Shown here piece by piece: positions 1-13,310 of a stretch of 64,000 bases of DNA. The translations under genes were made by a program, and so were the position numbers. Under the pieces are notes generated by a model. That model saw only the letters and a program-made list of their open reading frames with translations. It made no database searches and was not told where the DNA came from. The stretch lies in NCBI RefSeq assembly GCF_034702125.1, contig NC_085880.1:8474677-8538676 (forward strand). The letters run 5' to 3'. Origin of the DNA: Engraulis encrasicolus. Its lineage: Eukaryota; Chordata; Actinopteri; Clupeiformes; Engraulidae. Position 1 is the stretch's first letter. Each line of letters opens with the position of its first letter.

Positions 1-164
1 AGAACAGAAAAGGAGAAGAAAGGAGGTGTGGAGAGGAGAAAGAGAAAGATAAGTGCAGGTAAAGACGAAAATCACCGGAACATCTTCATTTGTGGATAGC
101 TAACTGTTTTATTGGGCAAGTGCCAAGACTAATGTTTCAACATTCTCACATTTACATCAGTGTT

Positions 165-428
165 AATATGTAGAGGGGGATAGAGGGTGAGAGAGGAGAG
201 GAGGGATTGAAAGGGGTGGATAAGGTACAGTATGAGAAAAGAGAGTACGAGGAAAGAATGGAGAGGAGAGCAATAGGAGGAAAGGAGTGGACGACAGGAG
301 CTGCATGGAGTGGAATGGAGAGGGTATGGGTAGAAGATGGAGTGAGGGGAATAGGAGGAGGAGAGAAGAACGACAAAGAGAGGAGAGGAAGAGAAGAGGA
401 GATACAGTGTGAAATGAAAACAGAGTAA
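165..428. repeat. GA-rich purine tract
   Basis: About 260 bases are almost entirely purine on the + strand (GAGAGG/GGAGG-like words) with no clean unit. It is a degenerate polypurine/polypyrimidine tract. Open frames on both strands here are compositional artefacts. No coding signal is seen. Confidence 0.7.
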
Positions 429-1101
429 CATACAATACAACACAACATGTATTTATATAACGTAGTATCAACTATAAAGTTGACTCAAAACGCTTTCATG
501 CAGCATAGAGTAGTATAGGAGGTCAAGAGTATAAGAAAAAAAGAAAAGTGGAGACAAGAGAATACAAGACAAGGGAGGGATGTGGGGAAACAGTACAATG
601 GCCAAGGCCTACTGTTCGTCTCTGACAGGCATTTTCGGGAGAGGAGCGAATACCAGAAACCTTGGCAGTATCAGAAGGTGCAAAAAAGCTGAAGGCTTCC
701 CCTGTTCCACAGCTGTTTGCATAAATAATGCAAGGACACTATTCAGCATTGTCTCAAAACACGTCTTGCGAGATCACTAAACAGCATAATAGAATATTCT
801 TCGAAAAACAAATCCTTTGCAAAACTGTTTTTTTTTTTTGCTTTGCATTTTTAATGTCAAATGATCAGAGTTGCTAAGTCTAAGGGAGTAAATACCAAAT
901 AGAAAAACACAACGAAGGGAGGGAAAACAATAAAATATAAACGGTACTCTATATGTAAAAAAAAGTCCCGCTGGTTAAATTACATATTAATGTAATGTGC
1001 TTTTCATTTTTTAAAAATTGTTTGGGTTTTTATTTTTTCTTGTGATGATCTAAAGCAATGATACCACACACCCGCAATGTTTTATTCGGCCATCCAACTA
1101 A
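429..1101. other. Unannotated AT-rich stretch
   Basis: Mixed sequence with short A and T runs. A 66-codon open frame at 580-780 has no recognisable motif and no splice context, so it is not called. I see no repeat boundary or RNA gene here. Confidence 0.5.
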
Positions 1102-1503
<402 letters not shown>

Positions 1504-1651
1504 TGGAGCTACTGATTGATTGTTGAAGAGTTTGAAGATGCAAAGAAGAGGAGATGAGGAGACGGGCGCATGCTGAGATGACGGCAGGAGTTGCCGCTCC
1601 CCAGAGATGCCACTACACAGCACATGTCACCTTAACCAAGCATGACACACG

Positions 1652-1654
<3 letters not shown>

Positions 1655-1701
<47 letters not shown>

Positions 1702-1783
1702 GTGTGTGTGTGCGTGCGTGTGTGTGTGTGTGTTTGTGTGTGTTTACTCTCTCTCTCTCTCTCTCTCGTGCGCGCGTGTGTGT
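1655..1783. repeat. (GT)n followed by (CT)n
   Basis: A GT array with scattered GC steps (1655-1744) passes into a CT array (1746-1767) and then a short alternating GTGCGCGCGTGTGT tract. It is a simple dinucleotide compound. Confidence 0.93.
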
Positions 1784-1879
1784 CTTGCACTTTAAATGTC
1801 TGTATGAGCACTGTCTATGTCCACACTGTCTTAAGTCCATGTATAAGTACTGTCTATGTCTATACTGTCTATGTCCTTA

Positions 1880-1991
1880 CCTAGATTAGTCTATGTCTGT
1901 ATGGGAAAGCAAGAAATGTAATTTCAAATTCTTTGTATGACCAGTGCATGTAAAGAAATTGACAATAAAACCTACTTGACTTGACTTGACT

Positions 1992-1992
<1 letters not shown>
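1880..1992 (+). mobile_element. LINE/SINE 3' tail with (TTGAC)n end
   Basis: The segment ends with a GACAATAAAACC-type polyadenylation motif followed by at least three CTTGA/TTGAC units at 1972-1992. A GACAATAAA motif before a short tandem tail is typical of L2-like non-LTR elements in fish. Only the 3' end is present; there is no coding part. The GT array begins directly after the tail. Confidence 0.55.
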
Positions 1993-2425
<433 letters not shown>

Positions 2426-2674
2426 TGAAATACATACACATTTATTTATGTTTACTTCTGTATTTACATGTAGTACTATATAGTGTATGTGTAGAGAGTT
2501 GTGTCTGTGTTTTTGTTTTCGGAATTTCAGCGTCATTACTGGAATTTCATATCTCTCCATCAGACTGAAATTGTGTTGTTGGCGAGCCTCATGGAAATGG
2601 TATCAGTGGTATCCAGGCAGTGATGTTAAGGAATAAATGCAGGTAGAGGCATGTGTGCTTTAGATAGGCCAACT

Positions 2675-3483
<809 letters not shown>

Positions 3484-3508
3484 GCACACACACACACACA
3501 CACACACC
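3484..3508. repeat. Short (CA)n
   Basis: About 12 CA units in complex sequence, flanked by CCCG and CCGTG. Confidence 0.9.
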
Positions 3509-3800
3509 GTGCATAACCTTCTTATAATTGGGTGAAAAATTACACGGTTTGCAGGAAAGGGATGGCGACGTACCCCCCTTGCGAGCCGGTCTGTAATGAA
3601 AAATCACTAGACTGTTGGGACACAGAGAGAGGAGGTATGAAAAAAGAAAAAGGGGAAAAAGCGTATGCAGTCTCATACAGTACAGTACCTCTGTCTGGCT
3701 CACTGTAATTACCAAGTCATGCAGAATCAAACCAATTATAGTGCCTGGCCTCTTACGGTGAACAGTTCCAACCTCATATAATGAAATGATGCAAAGAAGG

Positions 3801-4094
<294 letters not shown>

Positions 4095-4195
4095 GTGTAT
4101 GGTTAATGAGCGAGACAAACTCTTAATAGTGTTGCCGAGCTCTATTGTATGGCCTGCTGTGTGAGGCAGACTCAAGCCTTTAATTTACTGTGAAG

Positions 4196-4918
4196 TCTCC
4201 TCTCCTCTCCTCTCCTCTCCTCTCCTCTCCTCTCCTCTCCTCTCCTCTGCTCTCCTCTCCTCTCCTCTCCTCTGCTCTCCTCTCCTCTGCTCCCCTCTCC
4301 TCTCCTCTCCTCTCCTCTCTTCTTTTTCTCCCCTTCCATCCCTCCTCTCCTCTCAACTCTCCCGCCATCCTCTTTTCTTTTTCTCCCCCTCCATACCTCT
4401 CTACTGTCGTCCTCTCCTCTCCTCTCCTCTCGTTCACTTCACTCTCCTCTCCTCTCCTCTCCTCTCCTCTCCTCTCCTCTCCTCTCCTCTCCTCTCCTCT
4501 CCTCTTCTCTCCTCCTCTCCTCTTCTCTCCTCCTCTCCTCTCCTCTCCTCCTCTTCTCTCCTCTCCTCTCCTCTCCTATTCTCTCCTCCTCTCCTCTCCT
4601 CTCCTCTCCTCTCCTCTCCTCTCCTCTCCTCTCCTCTCCTCTTCTCTCCTCTCCTCTCCTCTTCTCCTCTCCTCTCCTCTCCTTTCCTCTCCTCCTCTCC
4701 TTGCCTCTCCTCCAATTCTACTTATGATTCTCCTCTGCTCTCCTCCACTCTTCCCTTCTCCTCTCCACCTTTCCACTCTTCCCCTCTCTTCTCCTCTACC
4801 CTTCCCCTTTCCACACTTTCTTTATTGTCCTCTTTTCTCCCCTGCCTTCCCCCTTTCAGTCTTCTCTTCTCTTCTCTTCTTCTTCACTACTTCTTCTCTA
4901 CCACTTCTTCCACACTCC
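4196..4918. repeat. (TCTCC)n pentanucleotide pyrimidine tract
   Basis: About 720 bases almost wholly pyrimidine on the + strand. CTCCT/TCTCC pentamers are clean at 4196-4320, 4441-4500 and 4590-4700, degenerating into TTCT-rich pyrimidine towards 4918. Such polypurine/polypyrimidine mirror tracts can form triplex DNA. The Ser/Leu/Pro-rich 244-codon frame over it is a repeat translation. Confidence 0.95.
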
Positions 4919-5090
4919 GTATAAGGTCGGCGCGTCCTTGAGAGGTGAGCAGGGATTATTCCGTCATCTGATTACCAGCTTCCTTATTAATATGACTCGC
5001 ACAGACTTTCATTTTCTTTCATCGTCCTCACCGCTGTGCCAGGTGGGTATGTTAATATTGTCAGCCACCGAGCAGCCAAGAGATTCTGTC

Positions 5091-5250
5091 CAGGGACGTA
5101 GCTATTGGTAAGGCGAGCAGGGCATTTGCCCCTGGGCCCAGGGCCCTTCCATATTGGTGGAGAGGGCCATATTGTGACTTGGCAGCCTATATAGGGGTCC
5201 CTTACATTGTCTTTTTTCCTGCGGCCCTGTGTGCATTTGTTCCACCTCTG
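5091..5250. mobile_element. Small hAT-like MITE
   Basis: The 160-bp segment begins CAGGGACGTAGC and ends GTTCCACCTCTG, i.e. weak inverted ends of the CAG...CTG type. Flanks are ATTCTGTC (5083-5090) and ATACTGTT (5251-5258), matching at 6 of 8 positions, consistent with a decayed 8-bp duplication. The inside holds a GGGCCCAGGGCCC-type palindromic word shared in style with the element at 19,631. Confidence 0.5.
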
Positions 5251-5835
5251 ATACTGTTGTCTATCTTTTGGACTCTTCACTTTTGTCTGTCCATGGAGTT
5301 TTTGTGAAGAATAGTTTTTAACTCACTTCCAAGGAAACTATTGTTCTACAGCACAACACAAGCCAATCTACAAACCTGGAGCACTTTATAATGGAATATG
5401 TTAATGATGTGTTGGATGTGAGTATGAAAAATGATTAAATGAAGAGTTGGCTGGAAGCTAATATACTGTATACATAAATAGACACACGGGCTATTCCCCA
5501 GTGCTGCTGAATGTATAAGCAAGTAGTGAAAACATCATTTAATATGCCGAACGCAATCCAATCTGAAACAACTCCAATGGCATTTCATTCAATCTTCATT
5601 TGTGCATAACATATGGTATGCAGCTGTTAACTGAAGATTGCTATATGAATTTGGCAGCAAATGGCCTGGATGGAGTGTGCTGCCCTTTTGGAATGCCACA
5701 TGCATGCTTTTATTTGTCTGCTCTGCTTGTACTGTATGTTGTGTGTGTGTGTGTGTCTTCTTGGCAAATCAAAAGTCTGCCCTTGAGAAGGGTGTTTTGT
5801 CTTTAGAACTGGGCTCGGGTATGCATGTGATGTGA
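5251..5835. other. Unannotated stretch
   Basis: Complex AT-leaning sequence. A short GT run occurs at about 5741-5756. No gene or element end is recognised. Confidence 0.45.
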
Positions 5836-6010
<175 letters not shown>

Positions 6011-6412
6011 TCAGGTCTCAGTTAGCCCCTGACGGCTGAGCCTCCATGTGAATGAGTGAGCATGAGCCTGTCAATCACGTCTGCTATTTTTACCGCGTTA
6101 GACTCTCCTGTTGTGCATTCAACAATGGGCACTGGCTTTATGGCTGTCACAATACACAATACACAAAACACAATATCCTCCCATTGACAAGTGGATTTTC
6201 TTCCCATCCACGGCCAAATTATTAACATTGTTCAAATGTACGATTGATTGATTTTTAAAGAATATATATATATCGTTTTAAATGTGTGTTTTTTCTGTGG
6301 TGGAATTGGAGTCCAGGGACCGTGCGGGAAATGTGATGTGGAGGAGAAGAGATGTGTCAGAGATCAAGGAATCAAGAGATGACCCCAGGTCTGAACTCGT
6401 ATTTACTAAAAC

Positions 6413-6522
6413 ACATGCACAGACACACACAATCACACATACACACACACAATCACACATACACACACATGCACACATGCACACATGCACGCACACACGC
6501 ATGCACACATGCATGCACACAC
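6413..6522. repeat. Degenerate CA/ACACATGC array
   Basis: A CA-rich array with ATC, ATA and GCATGCACAC interruptions. AATCACACATACACACAC occurs twice near 6429-6470. Confidence 0.85.
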
Positions 6523-6900
6523 TCATACTGGTTTGAAAACGCATGTTTTGGCTTCTCACTTTGGGAACTAAAACTCATCTGTCTCAGTGGAGTTATTTTT
6601 TTATCCACATGTCCAGTTTATTTGTAAACAGATAAAAAAACACATTTTCAGTAAAAAATATCTGCATTTGTGTAATCAGCACCATACACTGTAATGACAA
6701 AAGGAAATGATGTATGAACATGGCATGATCCTGTGTGAAGATGGCACAATGACTTACCCCAGCAGAGAGACAACAGGGAAGCTACCAGTGGAGGGAGATG
6801 TGCGACAAGGAGCCGAGAATAAGGACCTTAGCATAAGATAGAATTGAGAATATAGTAGAGTTGTACAGCAGAGGAGTGAAGATGACAGGATAGAAGTGAG
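6523..6900. other. Unannotated stretch
   Basis: Complex sequence with A/T runs. No gene, RNA or element end is seen. Confidence 0.45.
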
Positions 6901-7464
6901 ATATATAGTTAAGAAAATGTAGCCGGAGAGGAGAGGAGAGGAGAGGAGAGGAGAGGAGAGGAGAGGAGAGGAGAGGAGAGGAGAGGAGAATAGAGTGTTG
7001 GATAGGATAGGGCTGATACGTGTATATAGTTTAGAAAATATCTTTGGAAAAGACAGAGGAGAGGAAATGAGAGGAGAGGAGAGGAGAGGAGAGGAGAGGA
7101 GAGGAGAGGAGAGGAAAGGAGAGGAAATGAGAGGAGAGGAGAGGAGAGGAGAGGAGAGGAGAGGAGAGGAGAACAGAGTGTTGGGTAGGGTAGGACTGAT
7201 ATATATATATAGTTTAGAAAATATAGCTTACCTTTGGAGAAGACAGAGGAGAGGGGAGGAGAGGAGAGGAGAGGAGAGGAGAAGAGAAGAAAAGAGAAGA
7301 GAAGAGAAGAGAAGAGAAGAGAAGAGAAGAGAAGAGAAGAGAAGAGAAGAGAAGAGAAGAGAAGAGAAGAGAAGAGAAGAGAAGAGAAGAGAAGAGAAGA
7401 GAAGAGGAGAGGAGTGGAGTGGAGAGGAGAGGAGAGGAGAGGAGTGGAGTGGAGAGGAGAGTGT
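6901..7464. repeat. GGAGA/GAAGA pentamer array with higher-order units
   Basis: GAGAG-type pentamers fill 6925-6988, 7054-7172 and 7246-7460; the last block switches from GGAGA to GAAGA at about 7282 and back at about 7407. Unique-looking linkers (TATATAGTTTAGAAAATA and GAGTGTTGG/CGGTAGG) recur around 6901, 7021 and 7203, and around 6992, 7176 and 7459. The pentamer block plus linker has thus been duplicated as a larger unit. Confidence 0.92.
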
Positions 7465-7838
7465 TCGGTAGGATAGGCTAAATGATAGGACAAGACCTCA
7501 TTTCCGACAGCAGTGAGGGCTCCATGCTATTCAGAGCCCTGTGTGTGTGTCCCATGTGCATGTTCTGAATGTCTGATATAATGGCCCTGTTTTCTCTTAT
7601 TTGATTCTTCCAGCTGCACGTGTTTGCCACTCACAGATGGAGGGGAGTTACATGCATCCACTGCACACCAATTAGAGGGGAGGCCCGGTGATGGGAGTGC
7701 ATTAAATCTAGACAAAGCAGCATGAAAATATGACCAGGGAAGCACATCGCATGATGAACACTGCCAGAGGAGGAATAAGCCACATGTCAGGCTCAGGGAA
7801 CTGCATCACGTTGAGAAAACAGCAGAGAGGGGTTCTTT

Positions 7839-8572
<734 letters not shown>

Positions 8573-10540
8573 ACATGTGTTTTTGTGTGCATACATTTAC
8601 CCTGCATCATCAATCCCATGCAACACAGGTTCGGTAGTTTGAGATGTCATTGCACAGGGTTGTTAGCTCACTGAGCTGTGTGGTTGGAGCATTACCCCTC
8701 CTGACTTTAAACAGAGATCCTTTTGCTGCTCCATCACATCAGAGACTGACAATACTGGCTGTTTGTTATGTGCAAATACTCTCTCTGCTTTTCCTTTGAA
8801 ATTAAGACTACTTGAAGTGTTTCAAAACGAAAAAAAAACAAAACTTACTACTTCTTCATCATAATTCAATTCACACATCCACTTCTGAAGCATCTCAAGT
8901 TTCCCAGCTCCTGTGTTACTAACACATATAGGAGAAAGGACAGTTCTAGCAAGGCTCTCAAGATAAACGTTTTGACGTTTAATTGGTCGTGGTCAGAGGC
9001 TTTGATATATATGTAGGCTAGATATATAAAAAAGGCAACACTGTTAAGTGAGTGCAAGGAAGGCATTTGGGAAATGAGACAAATGACATATGGGGACTGT
9101 GACACCGCACAACTATGCTCATTAAACACACGTCTCTATGGGATGTGCCAATGGCATTAAATCCTCGCTGTCACAACTGCAAAGTGTAGCGATTACAGAT
9201 TTGGTCTGGGTGCTCCTATGGTGTTTCTCCTACAATTTGTCATGGGTTTTTTCTCTCTCGCATGGGTAAATGAAAGAAGCCTGTTTAAGTATCTGTACCG
9301 CTTGTTATAGGCCTAGGTTTAAATGTTTGTGATTGTTGGGTTTACCATTTTCTGGAGCAATTTTAAAAAAGTATTTAAAAATAGTTACAAAGTTTTAAAT
9401 AATGTACTGTTTAAGGTACAATAAGGTATCAAACAATATGTCCTCTACCCTGTCAGTTGTTAAAGTATTGTGAAGCATTCCACAGGCTTAAAGTTAGGAA
9501 CAAAGAGGCCACACTGCAGAATATTTAAGCTAAGTTTATCTGTACTGCCTTAACACTATTACAGAGATTGTGTCAAAATGATGCATATGTCTTACACACT
9601 TATTTCATCTTATTTATTATTTATGAACGATGAACATTCAAAACAAAATGTAAACACTACCACCCGTTGAGTTCAAACCTTCTGCGTCATAGGGTTGCTA
9701 TAGCCTACAGAATATTCTAAAATCATAAGTGTCTTTTTTTCCATAAATGTTATTTATTCATGTTTTACATGTGCACTGCAGCTTATACTTTTGGAAAGCA
9801 CTTTAAGCACTTCTTGTTGCCACAGCATGCGGTGTGATCAATCAATTCATACACGCACGTGCGTAGGCGTTTGTGTCATTTCTAGGACATCGACATTGAT
9901 ATGGCTTTATGCGTGTAACAGCGAGATGCTTTCATCCATAGGCCCCAGTGAACAAAACTCAGACAGAATACCAAAGTAAGAATGAAAGACACCACCAAGG
10001 AATAGAGGAATGATCTGTCCATGCATCACACGAGAACAAGCTGACATTGTTGGGTCTTAATTACACAGGCCGTGCCAAGCAGCTGCTCTACAATTCCAAC
10101 GTGGTAATGGTGTGTGTTTGTTATTTAATCGATTTTCTTCCCCCTATCTTCTATACCCTTTATCTCGTCGACACTGTCTGCTCAACGGCTCAACTGAAGC
10201 TACCGTGTGCCTTATTATTTTTATATTCCTTTCAACTCCACCATTGCCAAAGATGAAAAAAAAGAGTCAGCACACTTCTGTCCGTATAATGAGGTGTTTT
10301 TATTACTCAAATGTGCTCAGACATGAGCAAAAATAACTTACAGCACAGATCTAAGTATACTTCATGCCACCCATTCCTGCACCTCCATACAGTGTAGGCA
10401 CCTTTGACTTCATTAAGATGACTTTGCAGTGAACATCACATACAGTTTGATAATGAACAAGTCTTGTATGTGATGTGATGTAGGATAAACACCAATCATC
10501 AGTCAAGCTATGTCAAGCGCCCTAATGTCAAGCTATGTCA

Positions 10541-10574
10541 AGCGCCCTAAGACACAAAAGGGGCTTAGGGCGCT
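10541..10574. repeat. Small inverted repeat
   Basis: AGCGCCCTAAG (10541-10551) pairs with CTTAGGGCGCT (10564-10574) across a 12-nt loop. The left arm is part of a duplicated ~24-bp segment. There is no T-run for a terminator, and none would be expected in this genome. Confidence 0.6.
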
Positions 10575-10780
10575 CAAGAGCTTATAGACATCACTCTGGT
10601 GCTCAGCTGCAATGGGTAAAATCAAGTTTCAAACAAGAGAAAAAGTAGAGACACTCTGAGATTCAGAGAAAATATATAAAATGTCTTTAAAAATGTTTTT
10701 TTTAACTGCACATTGGAGACAGGTTAAGCACAATTTCAAACTTCTGTGCTGACCCTGTTACATAGGCCTAGATTTTTGAC

Positions 10781-10815
10781 AATAAAATATTCTTGATTTG
10801 ACTGGACTTGACTAG
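10781..10815 (+). mobile_element. LINE-like 3' tail
   Basis: GACAATAAAATATTCTTGAT followed by degenerate TTGACTGGACTTGACT units resembles the tail at 1,972-1,992. Only the extreme 3' end can be recognised; its 5' limit is unclear. Confidence 0.4.
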
Positions 10816-11712
10816 AAATTACAGTCATATTGGCCTTCTTCAGTTGCAAGGATTTTTTTTATATTTGGCATTTAATTTTTTTGCTAAATCTCAGAGTGAC
10901 CATGTTGATGGCCATGCCATTTTTTGCCATACTTTATCCTGTAGGGCCTAATAGTCATAAATATTTGTCTTTATAGCTTGTATCATGTGTCGTGACTGTA
11001 CAGAATTACTGATTTTATGACAGACTTTCCTGCTAATGTATACCAATGAATGGATCTGCCACAACCAGCTATATCGAATAGAAAAAAAATAGATGCAAAC
11101 CTTGATGGTAACAAGAAGGCTGCTGGCAGGGCAGTACAAGCAGACCTCAAATTGAAAAAAATGATATACGTATATACCTGTCCTGTATATATTGTGTTTA
11201 CTTTTACACCTTTATCATTAAAATAAAGTGGGAAATACAGGAAATGAGTGGGGAGCGAGAAACGGGGAAGGATCTGGAAACAACCTCGAGCTGGAATCGT
11301 ACCGAAAAGGGTATGGTGCACCAGCCCACTGTGCTATGTCGCTCCCAGCAAGCCTAAAATCTACTGTATACACACAGCATGACAGATGTACTTACAGCAT
11401 AAAACGAAAATGTATAAGCTTTCTGCAGTGAATCATTCCCTCCACGGTACCTGTGTGGATAATTACACATGATCACTGGCTCTACTTACCAGCCAGCCTA
11501 TTGCTAGGCTTCCTGTCCAATTATGCTCCATTATGTTTTGGGTAAATTGTGTATAGAAAAATGACTGCAGACGGGTGAGCTACAGTACTTGGATTACACA
11601 TGACTGCAAGGAAAAGCTTCTGTCTTGTTTTGTTTGGTTTTAAACACGGTCAATTTTAACGTTATTTATAGCATAACGAATGGAAAACAGACATGTGCAA
11701 AGAATGGGTAGT

Positions 11713-11726
11713 AGAGAGAGCGAGAG

Positions 11727-11815
<89 letters not shown>
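11713..11815. repeat. (GA)n microsatellite
   Basis: About 100 bases of GA with two CGA interruptions near the left end. Confidence 0.97.
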
Positions 11816-11818
<3 letters not shown>

Positions 11819-12137
11819 CTGTATACTGTATACTGTTGTTCAACGGAATCTGAGAATTGCAAGGCTCTGGTAACTTGGTAAGGCCTTGTCACTGTGAAAC
11901 AAGCATGGGAACTAGCCTGCTGATGGGGCTTTTCCACTCAGCTCTCAAGAACAATTGCCCATTAATCTTCAGATACAACAGTCTCTGAGTTTACTAACTC
12001 ATTAATATTCATGTCAGGCTGCCAGGCAGGTGTGTTGTAGCAACTTACCAAACCTTGGACTGTTCTCAAGAAGCCTCTGCAAGTTTCTAACAACACAACA
12101 AGAGGATTGTGAATTGTGTCTGTGTGGAGAGATACAG

Positions 12138-12281
<144 letters not shown>

Positions 12282-12366
12282 TGCACACGCTTGTGCTCAC
12301 ATGCTTGTGACCTGTGCATGCATGTTTGTGCTTACCCAAAGCAGAGCACTATGTAAAGGGTTTTTA

Positions 12367-13111
12367 ACTTCCTCTCAGACATGCTCTCTTTTTATGCCCC
12401 TGCTCGAGCTCTCAGGTCCACTGATGCCAAGCTGCTAAGGACCCCCACCCCCCCGCAGAAGAAGATCGGCGACGCCGCGTTTACCTGCTATGCGCCCAAG
12501 AGATGGAACGCCCTCCCCATCGAGATCCGATCAGCCACCTCCGTCGACTCCTTTAAGAAGCAGCTGAAGACCCACCTCTTCATCCTTGCCAACTCCTAGC
12601 TGCCAAGGCGTCATAGTGTCCCAGCTGCCGCAGCGCCCTTACTACTCGCAACCAGCCCTGGCAGGGGGCTCCCCTAGGTGGCCGCTGGTCTCTGCCTGAG
12701 GTTTCTTCCTGACTATAGGGGGTCTTTTTTTCTCAGACTTCACTGAGCTTTTTTTTCCCCCCTTACAAACTATGAATCAAGCGAAAGGGAGTTTTTCCTC
12801 ACCCCTGATGCCACCAGGGGCCGCACCTGAGCGCCCAATCTCTGTGTGACTATCTATGACTTATGATAGGCCCAGCCACTATGGACCTTACACATCTAAG
12901 AATCCTGGTCCTATCCTACGTTGACCTTATGACTCTACATTCTCTGTCTATCTCTTCTTCCTCTGCCTTCCTGCTTTTTCTGCCTCTCCTCTATACCTCT
13001 CCTTTTAAATCTATCTCTAAAAATGTTTTTTTTTTCCATTTGTTAAGCACTTTGAGTTACATGCCTTGTATGACACAGTGCTATACAAATACAATTATTA
13101 TTATTATTATT
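12367..13111 (+). mobile_element. 5'-truncated LINE 3' end (L2/CR1-like)
   Basis: The segment holds the last ~70 codons of a non-LTR reverse transcriptase ORF, a 3' UTR with the words GAGGTTTCTTCCTGACTATA and GGGAGTTTTTCCTCA, and an end CTATACAAATACAATTATTATT with an (ATT)n tail. Teleost L2/CR1-type elements share this 3' architecture. Most of the element (endonuclease and RT core) is absent, the usual 5' truncation of target-primed insertion. Confidence 0.75.
12381..12599 (+). pseudogene. LINE ORF2 C-terminal fragment
   Basis: The 72-codon open frame reads ...AAFTCYAPKRWNALPIEIRS...VDSFKKQLKTHLF... and stops at TAG 12597-12599. The W-N-x-LP-x-x-IR and F-K-x-x-LKT-x-LF words are the conserved C-terminal tail of many animal LINE reverse transcriptase ORFs. 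The ATG at the left edge is only an internal Met; the polymerase domain is not present. It is a dead fragment. Confidence 0.75.
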
Positions 13112-13310
13112 ATCAGCTGCAGCATTTGGGTTACCAAAAACTACAGGTAGTGCATCTCCCAACTCGGCTGCAGTCTCAGTGGCATTCATTGATTAACTTG
13201 TTTATTTAGGCCTATTTATTTTCTTACTGACTTACTTACCAATGTGCAGAGATGTTTTGGAACTGTCTCCAGAAACACTGCAACTATTCAAAGTTTTTGA
13301 ATATAACTAG

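Larger units (their letters stand above)
8573..11712. other. 3.1 kb with no recognised gene
   Basis: Complex, AT-leaning sequence. Open frames are short (at most 112 codons), start at random and show no known motif. Visible structure is limited to a direct duplication of TCAAGCTATGTCAAGCGCCCTAA at about 10,503-10,550, a small hairpin at 10,541-10,574 and a LINE-like tail at 10,781. It could be intergenic or intronic. Confidence 0.5.

Noticed and set aside
580..780. 66-codon frame beginning MWGNSTMAKAYC
   Set aside because: Short, unsupported by motif, splice site or neighbour.
4190..4924. 244-codon Ser/Leu/Pro frame
   Set aside because: It lies entirely in the TCTCC pyrimidine tract.
8935..9010. 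AAACGTTTTGACGTTTA palindromic word as a regulatory site
   Set aside because: Too short and isolated to support any assignment.
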